Shown one piece after another: positions 36,377-46,000 of a stretch of 64,000 nucleotides of DNA. The notes under the pieces were generated by a model, which saw nothing but the letters and a program-made list of their open reading frames with translations, searched no databases and was not told where the DNA came from. The stretch comes from [Mycobacterium] stephanolepidis (GTDB lineage: Bacteria > Actinomycetota > Actinomycetes > Mycobacteriales > Mycobacteriaceae). Location of the stretch: the NCBI RefSeq assembly GCF_002356335.1, contig NZ_AP018165.1, positions 4,402,001 through 4,466,000 on the forward strand, given 5' to 3'. How positions within the stretch are numbered: the stretch's first letter is position 1; each line of letters opens with the position of its first letter. The position numbers were made by a program, and so were the translations under genes.

Positions 36377-37296
36377 CCGTCGCCCTGGCGTTGATGGCAA
36401 GTGCGGCCGTCATTGGTGTCGCCGGACCGGCATGTCTGCGGCCGACCGTGCGTCCTACCTTGCTGCCGGCCGCTGCGCTGGCGGCGTGGCTCGGCGCCCT
36501 GATGGCCTTCCTCGTGCTCACGGCGTTGTCCGCGATGTTGCTGCTCTTTCCTCACATACTGGACACCCGCGGTGTCACGACGCTGGTGGGCGGATGTCTG
36601 AGCGGAACCATCCCGCACTCGTCCTTCGGAACCCTTGTTCAGCTTGGGATCTCGCTACTGCCACTGACCATCCTGGCTCGGGTCGCGTTTGTGGCGATTC
36701 GGTGCCTGCGCTCCGCGCGCCGATACCGCGCCCGCCACCTCTGGATGCTGCGGGCCGCGACGTGTCGCTCCGGACAAGTCCATTGGATCGATGATCCCCG
36801 GCCGATCGCCTACAGCCTCGGGGGTTCTCGCGGGGCCGTGGTCGCCACTCATGGCATCCGCCACCTCGGCGAAAAACAGTGCGCGGCAGTGATCGAGCAC
36901 GAATTGGCGCACATTCGCGGCAGGCATCACGTGGCTGTGTTGTGTGCCGATATCGCAGCAGCGGCACTTCCGATACTGCCGTTGATGCGCCGCGCGCCAG
37001 GAATGGTGCGGCTGATGGTGGAGCTGGCAGCCGATGATGCGGCGGCGCGGGCTCATGGGCCGCGTACCGTGCATGCCGCGCTGCTGGCCATGAGCAAGTC
37101 TGGCGTGGCGGTCCGTGGTGCGCTGAACATGTCCAGCGAATCAGTGGCGGTGCGGCTCATATGGCTACGGGCCCAGGGCCCCACCTGTCGTGCATCCATA
37201 GGACGCTGCCGGCTGATGCTCGGCTTCGCATTACTTCCCACGGCTCTTGCGAGCGCGGTACTGGTGGCGCTGTTCAGGGCGTATTGCACGTTCTGA
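36373..37296 (+). CDS. M56 family (BlaR1-like) membrane metallopeptidase
   Basis: 307 aa with membrane helices at both ends and a cytoplasmic zinc-protease segment. AVIEHELAHIRGRHH at about residue 173 contains the HExxH zinc motif, with a downstream Glu/Asp-rich ELAADDAAARAHG matching the third ligand region. It lacks the extracellular penicillin-sensor domain of true BlaR1. Proteins of this type inactivate the partner BlaI repressor on signal. Overlaps blaI by 4 bp. Confidence 0.85.
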   Translation: MTVALALMASAAVIGVAGPACLRPTVRPTLLPAAALAAWLGALMAFLVLTALSAMLLLFPHILDTRGVTTLVGGCLSGTIPHSSFGTLVQLGISLLPLTILARVAFVAIRCLRSARRYRARHLWMLRAATCRSGQVHWIDDPRPIAYSLGGSRGAVVATHGIRHLGEKQCAAVIEHELAHIRGRHHVAVLCADIAAAALPILPLMRRAPGMVRLMVELAADDAAARAHGPRTVHAALLAMSKSGVAVRGALNMSSESVAVRLIWLRAQGPTCRASIGRCRLMLGFALLPTALASAVLVALFRAYCTF

Positions 37297-37324
37297 CACC
37301 CAGGTGGATCAACGAGGAGAGCTC

Positions 37325-37750
37325 ATGAGCGTTCAGCGCGCCGGTCAGATCGCGCGATGGGTCATTCCCACGGGCGCCCGCCTGGTGTTCGGCGTCATCT
37401 TCCTCTTGGAGGGGACCCAGAAGATCTTCGGGTGGTGGAGCGGATCGCCCACCGGTTCCGGGCATCCCGAGCCGTTCCTCAACTGGCCGTACTGGTGGGC
37501 GGGCGTGTTCGAGCTGACACTCGGAATCCTGCTGACGGTGGGGTTGTGGACACGAGTGTCTGCAGTTCTCGCGGCGGGAATGATGGCGTACGCATACTTC
37601 TTCGAACACCTGCCGGTGCACTGGGAACCCATGCAAAACGGTGGAGCCTTCGCGGCCACATTCTGCTGGGGGTTCCTACTTCTGGCCCTCGCGGCAGATG
37701 ACGCCCGGCTATCGCTCGACCGTGTGCGCGCCCGCCACGCTCAGCGCTAG
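37325..37750 (+). CDS. DoxX family membrane protein
   Basis: A 141-aa four-helix DoxX-type protein (RLVFGVIFLLEGTQKIFGWW, then WWAGVFELTLGILLTVGLWTR). DoxX proteins are linked to thiol/oxidative stress complexes in mycobacteria, which fits the DsbA-CcdA neighbours. ATG 37325 has GAGGAGA upstream, while the in-frame extension to 37247 is M56-gene shadow. The stop overlaps the convergent IniB-like gene by 4 bp. Confidence 0.85.
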   Translation: MSVQRAGQIARWVIPTGARLVFGVIFLLEGTQKIFGWWSGSPTGSGHPEPFLNWPYWWAGVFELTLGILLTVGLWTRVSAVLAAGMMAYAYFFEHLPVHWEPMQNGGAFAATFCWGFLLLALAADDARLSLDRVRARHAQR

Positions 37751-38412
37751 AACTGGTCGATTCCGGGATTGTGATCGATTCCGGCCTGATGCCCAAGGTC
37801 TCCATGATCGAAGAACGGATCGTGCAGACCAGCGTCGCCGGAACCGCCGGCGCCCAGTTCGGAACCGAAATGCTGGGGCTCGAACCCGGCCGCGTCCACT
37901 CCGGACGGGGATGCGTGCAACGGAGCCTGGAACTGGTCGATCGCGGCGACCGCGCTGTCGGCCGAGGGACCGAACTGGTCGGGAACGATGATCGCGTCCT
38001 GACGAACGCTCAGATCCGACACCGCATTGGTCGCAGCGTGCAGACCCGCATCCAGGCTCGGGTCATGCGTCGGTGCGGTGAACGGCGAATCGAACGCCTC
38101 GAAGGCACTGGTCGCCGCGCCACTTGCCCAGATGTTGTCGGCTGGAATTGCCGTATGCACCGCGTGCGTCAGATCGGTGGCCGCCGGGTTCGCGGCGAAC
38201 TGCGAGGCCTGTGTTCCCAGTGCAGTCGGTATCGACTCGCTGACCACCGGGATCAGCGCGGAGACATCTGCGGGCTGGACTCCGTCCAGGTGTGCGTCGG
38301 CAATGACTTGTTCGGGATTGGCCGCGTACTGCGCGGCCATGTCCTGGTCACGGACCAGCGCCATGACGAAATCCAACAGGTTATTGCCCATGTCTGCGAT
38401 GGTAGGAGCCAC
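37747..38412 (-). CDS. IniB N-terminal-domain protein (second IniB-like, Rv0340 position)
   Basis: 221 aa. Residues 9-65 (LLDFVMALVRDQDMAAQYAA and ALIPVVSESIPTALG) align with the N-terminal domain of IniB (FILNLFRDPVQAASYVADP, VMPVVAESVASNYG), but no long repeats follow. The C-terminal 60 residues are Gly/His/Asp-rich and end HNPGIDQF. Start is GTG 38412 or ATG 38391. In Mtb, Rv0340 lies between iniR (Rv0339c) and iniB, so this is its positional counterpart. ATTAGGGG motifs precede it. Confidence 0.7.
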   Translation of the reverse strand: MAPTIADMGNNLLDFVMALVRDQDMAAQYAANPEQVIADAHLDGVQPADVSALIPVVSESIPTALGTQASQFAANPAATDLTHAVHTAIPADNIWASGAATSAFEAFDSPFTAPTHDPSLDAGLHAATNAVSDLSVRQDAIIVPDQFGPSADSAVAAIDQFQAPLHASPSGVDAAGFEPQHFGSELGAGGSGDAGLHDPFFDHGDLGHQAGIDHNPGIDQF

Positions 38413-38471
38413 CGAGAACCTCGGCTACGGGGCGCGACCCGTTTCCCGCCGGTACCCATTGGGGGACGCGC

Positions 38472-38498
38472 ATTAGGGGATGTGTCGTCATTAGGGGG
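38472..38498. promoter_or_regulatory. ATTAGGGG pair in the iniB-like/Hsp70-like divergent promoter region
   Basis: ATTAGGGG at 38472-38479 and ATTAGGGGG at 38490-38498, 18 bp apart, in the 159-nt gap between the two divergent genes. An inverted ATCCCCTA lies just beyond (38512-38519). Same motif as upstream of iniB. Confidence 0.45.
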
Positions 38499-38571
38499 TG
38501 TGACGACCGTCATCCCCTACTGTTGGGCTGCGGAGTGAAACGCCACAGCGCCGCAAAACGAACGGATAGGT

Positions 38572-40401
38572 ATGGCCAACGCACTGGGATTGTCGATCGG
38601 CGCCACTCAACTGGTCGCGACACCCGACGACCCGCAGAGCCAACCCGTGGTGCGCAGTTCGATCCTCACCCTGCACGAGGACGGTCCACCCGAGGTTGGG
38701 GTACCGAGTCATCCAGGTTTGACGCTCACCGGATTTGTCGGCAGGGTCGGCGACCCCGTCGGCATCGTGGCGGCGGACGGGTCGGTTCATCGGGCCGAAT
38801 GGGCACTCACCGAGGCCATGCGCGTGTTGATCGCCGATGCGGCCTCCGCTGCCGAGTTCACCGCGCCTCCGGCACTGTCCGCCTCGGTACCCGCTCATTG
38901 GAGCCCGCAGACCGTCGCTACGCTCCGGGACGCGATCGACCGCGTTCCCGCCCTCGCTCCGGGCGGTCGGCAGCTGAAGTTGATCCCCGACGCGCGCGCC
39001 GCCCTGGAGTCGCTGGCCGCGGGGCCGGGAGTACCCGACCGCGGCGTCGTGGTGGTGTGTGATCTCGGAGGCTCGGGTAGCAGCATCACCCTGGCCGATG
39101 CGGCACGGGGATTCCAGCAGATCGGGCAGACCGTCCGATTCGTCGAGTTCTCCGGCCAGCAGATCGACCAGATGCTCCTGACGCAGGTTCTCACCGACCT
39201 CAACCAGGATCCCGAGGGCACCACATCGGTCGGCGCGCTGACCAGGCTGCGCGATCAGTGCCGGTTGGCCAAGGAGCGGCTCTCCGGCGAGACCGCGACC
39301 TCGGTGCCGGTGGCGCTTCCCGGAATCACCACCGACGTTCGGCTCACCCGCGCCGAACTCGAGGACCATCTGCGTGGCCCGCTATCCAACTTGATCAACG
39401 CCATTCAGGACACCTTGGAACGCAACGGAATTCATCCGGCGAACATCAACGCGATCGCCTCAGTGGGTGGCGGTGCCAACATTCCTCTTGTCACCCAACA
39501 ACTTTCCGAGCGAATGCGAGTACCGGTCATCACCGGCCCCCAGCCACAGCTCGCGGCCGCGCAGGGCGTGGCCTTGCTGGCCACCCGACCCGATCTGCCG
39601 CCACAGGACGCCACCGCGATGCGGCCGGTCGAGCAACCGACGGGCGATGCCACCATGATGCGCCCGGCACCCACCGGTACCGGAACCTTCGCCGCTCCGG
39701 TGGCCGCGGCCGCCAGCGATGCGCCGGAATTGGCATGGTCTCAGGACGATTCGGCTCCCGACTTGGCTCCGCTGCAAGAGACGGGCTACCAGAGCGGATA
39801 CAGCACCGGATATACGGTCGACCTCGACGACGAGTACCACGGCCCGGCCGAACCCACCACCGCTCGCCCCGAACTTCAGTTCAGCCACGAACCGTATGCG
39901 GCCGACGACGATTACGACGACTACCCGCCGCTGCCGTGGTACCGCCGGCCGCTGGTGTGGTTCATCGCCGCCGCCGCGGTGGCCGGCATTGCCTTCACCG
40001 GAATGATGGTGTCGCTGACCAGCGGTGAGTCACCGGCTCCTGCCCCGACCACACCGAGCGTGAGCGTGGTACCGAGCACCGGCGATGCCCCGGCCGAGCC
40101 GCCTCCGTCTGCCGAACCGCCGCCGCCACCGCAGACCCACACCGTGACGCAGTCGGTGCAACCGCCGCCGCCCTCGCCGGAGCCTCCTCCGCCGCCACCG
40201 ACGACGACAACCACACCCCCGACGACCACGACAACGACCACCACCACTACAACGACGACCACGACCACCACGACGACGCCGACCACCACGACGACAACCC
40301 AGCCGACGACAACGACCACGCAACCCCCTTCCACGTCCACGTCGCGCCCCATGATCACGATCCCGGGGTTGCCGCCGATCCCGATCGGTCCGCGCAACTG
40401 A
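38572..40401 (+). CDS. Membrane-anchored degenerate Hsp70-like protein with Thr-rich tail
   Basis: 609 aa. Residues 1-340 are an actin/Hsp70-type ATPase fold: phosphate-2 motif VCDLGGSGSSITLAD and adenosine motif ASVGGGANIPLV are good. Phosphate-1 reads LGLSIGATQLVA, so the catalytic Asp of DLGTT is replaced by Ser. There is no substrate-binding domain. A Pro/Tyr-rich stretch leads to one transmembrane helix (VWFIAAAAVAGIAFTGMMVSL, about 460-480), then a long Pro/Thr linker with about 30 Thr in a row-like run, ending MITIPGLPPIPIGPRN. First gene of an operon with iniR. Confidence 0.8.
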   Translation: MANALGLSIGATQLVATPDDPQSQPVVRSSILTLHEDGPPEVGVPSHPGLTLTGFVGRVGDPVGIVAADGSVHRAEWALTEAMRVLIADAASAAEFTAPPALSASVPAHWSPQTVATLRDAIDRVPALAPGGRQLKLIPDARAALESLAAGPGVPDRGVVVVCDLGGSGSSITLADAARGFQQIGQTVRFVEFSGQQIDQMLLTQVLTDLNQDPEGTTSVGALTRLRDQCRLAKERLSGETATSVPVALPGITTDVRLTRAELEDHLRGPLSNLINAIQDTLERNGIHPANINAIASVGGGANIPLVTQQLSERMRVPVITGPQPQLAAAQGVALLATRPDLPPQDATAMRPVEQPTGDATMMRPAPTGTGTFAAPVAAAASDAPELAWSQDDSAPDLAPLQETGYQSGYSTGYTVDLDDEYHGPAEPTTARPELQFSHEPYAADDDYDDYPPLPWYRRPLVWFIAAAAVAGIAFTGMMVSLTSGESPAPAPTTPSVSVVPSTGDAPAEPPPSAEPPPPPQTHTVTQSVQPPPPSPEPPPPPPTTTTTPPTTTTTTTTTTTTTTTTTTTPTTTTTTQPTTTTTQPPSTSTSRPMITIPGLPPIPIGPRN

Positions 40402-40499
40402 ACGCCCCTCGGGAAAACGGACCCTCCGGGACATTCGACGGAATCGCCTCGGCGGTAACGACTATCACGCAGGCGCTGTCCGCGGGCAGCGCGGCGAAG

Positions 40500-42872
40500 G
40501 TGCTCATCAGCGGCACCGCCGGCAGTGGTAAGACATCGATACTGGCGCGGATTCGAGACGTACTGAGCAACGCCGGCTCTCCGCCGGTCAACCATGTCCC
40601 CGAGACAGCTACCGGAAAAACCTTGGGCCCCTTCGTCATCGATGACGCAGACTCCCTGACCGGCCCACAGCTCGACACCCTGCGTGCCGTCGTGGAGAAC
40701 AATCCGGCAGCCATCGTGGTGGTGGCCGCGACACCCCGGCACCGGCCAGCGCTGCGCGCACTGTTCCAGGCCCTGGAACGCGAGTCGCCCACCATCGCCC
40801 TGGGGCCCGTCGACAAGAGTGATATCGCCAGGCTTTCGGCCCGCTCAGCTGCCTTCGCCGAAGAGATCGTGACCGCCACCGGCGGAGTGCTGACACTGGT
40901 GGCGGCGGCCGTCGATCGCCTGGACGAAGCGGATCCACTCGAATCGGCACTGCGTGCGATCGATTCCCGCATTGACGAACAACTGCGCCGCCTCTCGCCG
41001 TCTGCCCAGGCCACCGTGCTGTTGATGTCCTTGAACCCCGGCATCGGAGCCTCGGATATCGCTGCGGCGCTTGCGCTTTCCGATGCCGAAGATCTAGTCG
41101 ACGAGGCTCTGACAAGCGGGCTGGTACCCGCCCCCGGTCAGATCGCCTTCGCGGCCAGAGTGCACGGCTGCGCCACACGATTGCTGGGTGCGGCACGGCA
41201 CCTCGATCTCGAACGATCACTACTGCGCACGCAGCTCGACATCGGTTCGGTGTCCACCGACCTGGCCCTGGCCCTGGTAGCCCACGGATTGCGCGATACG
41301 CAGATCGCCGGGCTGCTATCCGATTGGGCTGCAACCGAATCTGATCCTCTCACCGCGGCAGACCTGTACCGCGCCGCCCTGGCTGCGGGCGCCGAACCGG
41401 GCCCGATCAGGGTGCCGCTGGCCGAGTCGCTGGCGCGCGCGGGTGACCTGGCTGCAGCGGCCGCCCAGGCCGACGAGGTGCTCACCGCCACCGATCCGGG
41501 TCATCGCACGGAAGCCGTACGTATCGCGGCGGCCATCGCGTGCCACAGCGGAGACTCCGGTCAGGCCGTCGCGCTGTACGACTGGCTGGGTTCGGGACTG
41601 GACGGCCTGACGGCCTTGTCCGCTGCGCCGGTTTTCGTGGGTATCGGCCAGTTGACGAGTGCACGAAAAGTGTTGGAAGACAACTTGGGAGCTCCGCCTA
41701 CGACATCGGCCACCGCGACGCGAAATGCAGCTCAGGGGGTCATCGCATCTGTTGAGGGCCGTGACCACGAGGCGCTGTCCCTGCTCGGTCAGGCCGTCAC
41801 GCAGCAGCCGGCGACGTCTTCCTTCACCCCGGACAGCACTGTCGCTCTGGCCGCGCTGACCATGCTGCACAGCGGCGAGACGGCGCGCGCCCGCGGCATT
41901 CTCGCCGGTGCGATCCGTACCGATCTGCCCCATGACGTGTTCGCGGTGCGGCATCGGCTGCTCGCCGCCTGGATTGCCATGCTGTCCGGCGATCTGACCG
42001 GTGCCGCGCAATGGCTACCCGAGGCCGACACCGAGCTCTCGCGACGCGATCGTCTGTTCGCCGAGTCGCTACGGACCGGCATCGCCCGGCGCCACGGCGA
42101 TACCGGTCCGCTGCGCCAGCACTGGCAGTCCTCGATGGATGCGTTGTCGGCATATTCGATCGATCTCTACACACTGCTTCCGGTTGGCGAGCTCTGGGTG
42201 GCCGCGGCGCGGCTGCGCACCCTGGATGCCGTCACGCATCATGTCGACCGCGCATTCGCGGTTCTGGCGCAGCTCGGCGATCCCATCGCCTGGTCCGCAC
42301 CCCTGCGATGGGCGGGCGTGCACGCCGCGATCCTGACCAATTCACCGGAGAACCTCGCCCCGCACGGACAGGCCCTCGCGGCGGCCGCTGGGGTCAGCCC
42401 GTACGCGCGAACCCTGGCGACGGCCGGGCGCACGTGGCTGCGGGTGCTCGCCAATCAGGTGGACGGCGCGGAGGTCGATGCCGCCGCGCGGATGCTGGCC
42501 GACACCGGCCTCGGTTGGGATGCGACCCGCTTGGCCAGCCAGGCCGCGCTGCACGCGAACGACCCGAAGGTGGCGGCCGCGATGCTCGCATTGGCCCGCG
42601 ATCTGCGTACGCCGTCGGCCAACACCGACGGCCCCGACCTTGCCGCGGCGCCGTCCTCGGCCGCTCATTCGCCGACATCCACGCGTCTCTCGGATCGTGA
42701 GCGCGAGGTCGCCGAGCTGCTGCTACGCGGCCTTCCCTACCGCGATATCGGTGCGCAGCTGTTCATTTCGGCGAAGACGGTCGAGCATCACGTCGCCCGC
42801 ATTCGCCGGCGCCTCGGGGCCGAATCGCGCTCTGACATGTTCTCGATGTTGCGGTCGATCCTGAGCCCATAA
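40500..42872 (+). CDS. iniR: LuxR-type STAND ATPase regulator IniR (Rv0339c-like)
   Basis: Large regulator: N-terminal P-loop (ISGTAGSGKTS), Walker B-like FVIDDADSL, a long helical TPR-like middle, and a C-terminal LuxR helix-turn-helix (LSDREREVAELLLRGLPYRD and ISAKTVEHHVARIRRRLGA). Position next to the Fe-S oxidoreductase and aspC matches Mtb Rv0339c, reported as the activator IniR of iniBAC responding to trehalose. The first standard start, GTG 40500, begins at the Walker A strand. The frame is open upstream through a CTG at 40398 that overlaps the Hsp70-like stop (CTGA) and would give 824 aa, near the Mtb length. Confidence 0.82.
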   Translation: MLISGTAGSGKTSILARIRDVLSNAGSPPVNHVPETATGKTLGPFVIDDADSLTGPQLDTLRAVVENNPAAIVVVAATPRHRPALRALFQALERESPTIALGPVDKSDIARLSARSAAFAEEIVTATGGVLTLVAAAVDRLDEADPLESALRAIDSRIDEQLRRLSPSAQATVLLMSLNPGIGASDIAAALALSDAEDLVDEALTSGLVPAPGQIAFAARVHGCATRLLGAARHLDLERSLLRTQLDIGSVSTDLALALVAHGLRDTQIAGLLSDWAATESDPLTAADLYRAALAAGAEPGPIRVPLAESLARAGDLAAAAAQADEVLTATDPGHRTEAVRIAAAIACHSGDSGQAVALYDWLGSGLDGLTALSAAPVFVGIGQLTSARKVLEDNLGAPPTTSATATRNAAQGVIASVEGRDHEALSLLGQAVTQQPATSSFTPDSTVALAALTMLHSGETARARGILAGAIRTDLPHDVFAVRHRLLAAWIAMLSGDLTGAAQWLPEADTELSRRDRLFAESLRTGIARRHGDTGPLRQHWQSSMDALSAYSIDLYTLLPVGELWVAAARLRTLDAVTHHVDRAFAVLAQLGDPIAWSAPLRWAGVHAAILTNSPENLAPHGQALAAAAGVSPYARTLATAGRTWLRVLANQVDGAEVDAAARMLADTGLGWDATRLASQAALHANDPKVAAAMLALARDLRTPSANTDGPDLAAAPSSAAHSPTSTRLSDREREVAELLLRGLPYRDIGAQLFISAKTVEHHVARIRRRLGAESRSDMFSMLRSILSP

Positions 42873-42901
42873 ATGCGACAAAGTTCACCCTGCACGGCGG
42901 G

Positions 42902-42920
42902 TTAGGTAAGCCTGACTAGG
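42902..42920. promoter_or_regulatory. Weak IdeR-like iron box
   Basis: TTAGGTAAGCCTGACTAGG agrees with the IdeR consensus TTAGGTTAGGCTAACCTAA at 12 of 19 positions, with a strong left half. It lies about 115 nt before the Fe-S oxidoreductase start. Confidence 0.3.
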
Positions 42921-42965
42921 ACTTTCGACCCTGTCAATGCGACGATGACCACGCATCTGACACAA

Positions 42966-43006
42966 GTTACCCGCGAGTAACATTACACTTGTTACTGACG
43001 AGTAAC
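42966..43006. promoter_or_regulatory. Two tandem 16-bp palindromes before the Fe-S oxidoreductase gene
   Basis: GTTACCCGCGAGTAAC (42966-42981, one mismatched pair) and GTTACTGACGAGTAAC (42991-43006, perfect 6-bp arms) are 25 bp apart and end 28 nt before the GTG start. Likely operator pair for a TetR/GntR-type regulator of this operon. Confidence 0.6.
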
Positions 43007-43034
43007 TTCTCGGGACCGGGAGGTCAGCACCACC

Positions 43035-46000
43035 GTGAGTACCGCGACGATCATTCTCGGAATCATCGGCGTTACCTTCAGCCTGGTTGCCTGGGGCTCA
43101 TTCTTCGGCGGCGTGGTGAAGATGATCCGCGTCATCCTCTCCGGACAGCCGGACGGCACCCGTTGGCGTCCGATCGTCCCGCGCGTCAAGACGCTCATCG
43201 TCGAGGTCGTCGCACACACCCGGATGAACAAATTCCGCACCGTGGGCTGGGCGCACTGGCTGGTGATGGTCGGCTTCCTGGGCGGCTTCCCTCTGTACTT
43301 CGAGTCGTACGGCCAGACCTTCAATCCCGAATTCCACTGGCCGATCATCGGCGACACGTTCCTGTGGCACCTGTGGGACGAGATTCTCGGCATCGGCACG
43401 GTGATCGGCATCGTGACGTTGATCGTCATCCGACAGCTCAACCACCCCCGCAAGCCCGAACGGTTGTCGCGCTTCGGCGGCTCCAGCTTCATCGCGGCGT
43501 ACACCATCGAATCGATCGTGCTCGTCGAGGGCCTGGGCATGGTGCTGGTGAAGTCCGGCAAGATCGCGACCTTCGGCGGCGGACACGTGTCCTCGGACTT
43601 CTTCACCATGAACGTCGCGCAGCTGCTGCCCGAGAGTCCGTTGATGGTCTCCGTCTTCGCGTTCATCAAGATGGTGTCCGGCGGCATGTTCCTGCTGCTG
43701 GTCGGGCGCAAGCTCGTCTGGGGTGTGGCCTGGCACCGGTTCGCGGCCTTCTTCAACATCTACTTCAAGCGCAACGCCGACGGAAGCGTCGCACTGGGCG
43801 CAGCCAAGCCGATGATGTCCGGCGGCAAGGTCCTGGAAATGGAGAGCGCCGATCCGGACGTCGACGCCTTCGGCGCCGGCAAGGTCGAGGACTTCAGCTG
43901 GAAAGACCTGCTGGACATCACGACGTGCACCGAGTGCGGTCGCTGCCAGAGCCAGTGCCCCGCCTGGAACACCGGCAAGCCCCTGTCCCCTAAGCTGCTG
44001 ATCACCTCCCTGCGCGACCACACCTACGCCAAGGCGCCCTACCTGCTGGCCGGTGAGGACAAGTCCAAGCTGAGTGAGGCCGAGGTCGCCGAGGGCGAGC
44101 GCCAGCTGGTCGGCGGCGAGGGTGCCGTCATCGACCACGAGGTGCTCTGGAGCTGCACCACCTGTGGCGCCTGCGTCGAACAGTGCCCCGTCGACATCGA
44201 GCACGTCGACCACATCATCGACATGCGCCGCTACCAGGTGCTCATCGAATCGGAGTTCCCCGGCGAGCTCGCGGGCCTGTTCAAGAACCTGGAGAACAAG
44301 GGCAACCCGTGGGGCCAGAACTCCAAGGACCGCCTCAACTGGATCGAAGAGGTCGACTTCGACGTCCCGGTGTTCGGCCAGGACGTGGACAGCTTCGCCG
44401 ACTTCGAGTACCTGTTCTGGGTGGGTTGCGCGGGTGCCTACGAGGACCGCGCGAAGAAGACCACCAAGGCCGTCGCCGAGCTGCTCGCGCTTGCCGGAAC
44501 CAAGTTCCTGGTGCTGGGCGCCGACGAGACCTGCACGGGTGACTCTGCCCGCCGCGCCGGTAACGAGTTCCTGTTCCAGCAGCTGGCCATGCAGAACATC
44601 GAGCTGCTCAATTCGGTGTTCGAGGGCGTGGAGCAGAAGCAGCGCAAGATCGTGGTGACCTGCGCGCACTGCTTCAACGCACTCGGCAACGAGTACCCAC
44701 AGGTCGGTGGCGACTACCAGGTGGTGCACCACACGCAGCTGCTGAACCGCCTGGTGCGCGACAAGAAACTGGTTCCGGTCGCACCGGTCTCACAAGACGT
44801 CACCTACCACGACCCGTGCTACCTGGGCCGCCACAACAAGGTGTACACCGCACCGCGTGAGCTGATCGGCGCCTCGGGTGCCGCACTCACCGAGATGCCA
44901 CGGCACGGAGAGCGTTCCATGTGCTGTGGTGCCGGTGGCGCCCGCATGTGGATGGAAGAGCAGCTGGGTAAGCGCATCAATATCGATCGCGTCGACGAGG
45001 CCCTGGCCACGCCCGCATCCAAGATCGCGACGGGCTGCCCGTTCTGCCGCGTGATGCTGACCGACGGTGTGACAGCACGCGATGATTCGGCTGCCGTGGA
45101 GGTCGTCGACGTCGCACAGTTGCTGCTCGAATCCGTGGGCCGTACCGATGAAGTCCGGAAGGCATTGCCCGCCAAGGGGACTGCCGCTGCCGCGGCGGCC
45201 GAGAGGGCTGCCACCAAGGCCGCGGAGCCCGAACCCGTTGTCGCCGAAGAAGAAGCACCGGCAGCAGAGGCCACCGCGGCAGCACCCGCGGCCGATGCCA
45301 AGCCGATCACCGGTCTGGGCATGGCCGGTGGGGCCAAGCGCCCCGGAGCCAAGAAGGCTGCCGCTCCCGCCGCCGAAGCCGCTACCGAAACACCGGCGGC
45401 GCCCGCAGCCCCCGTCAAGGGGCTGGGCATGGCCGGCGGCGCCAAACGCCCCGGAGCCAAAAAGGCCGCCGCCCCGGCTGCCGAAGCAGGCGCCGAAGCA
45501 TCGGCAGCACCCGCCGCGGCCGCACCACCGGTCAAGGGGCTGGGCATGGCGGGCGGCGCCAAACGTCCGGGCGCCAAAAAAGCGACCCCGGCCCCCGCTG
45601 CCGAGACTGCTCCGGTCGCGGCCGAGCCAGAGGCGGCAGCACCGGCGGCACCTGCCGCTCCCGTGCCGCCCGTCAAGGGTTTGGGCATGGCGACCGGGGC
45701 CAAGCGTCCCGGTGCCAAGAAGGCGTCCCCCGCAGCTGCGCCCGCAGCGACGCCCGAGCCTGAGGCTGAGGCTGAGGCACCTTCGGCACCCGAGGCACCG
45801 GCAGCTCCAGAGCCTCCCGTGAAGGGTCTCGGCATTGCCGCCGGTACACGGCGTCCAGGCGCCAAGAAGACGGCCCCTGCTGCGGCTACCCCCGCAGCAG
45901 AACCTGAGCAGCCCGCGGCCACGCCGGAACCCGCTGCCCCGGTCGCGGCCGAGCCTTCGGATGAGACCGTGGAAGAGGCTGTGGACGAGACCGCCGAGGC

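Noticed and set aside
40199-40320. ACC/ACG-rich tract as an independent DNA repeat element
   Set aside because: It is the Thr-rich linker of the Hsp70-like protein; variable Thr codons argue for selection on protein, not a DNA repeat.
42902-42920. Firm IdeR-regulated promoter
   Set aside because: Only 12 of 19 consensus positions match and the right half is poor, so it is listed only as a weak candidate.
43098-44732. 544-residue minus-strand frame opposite the Fe-S oxidoreductase
   Set aside because: Shadow of strongly biased codon usage in the real gene, whose Fe-S motifs are intact on the plus strand.
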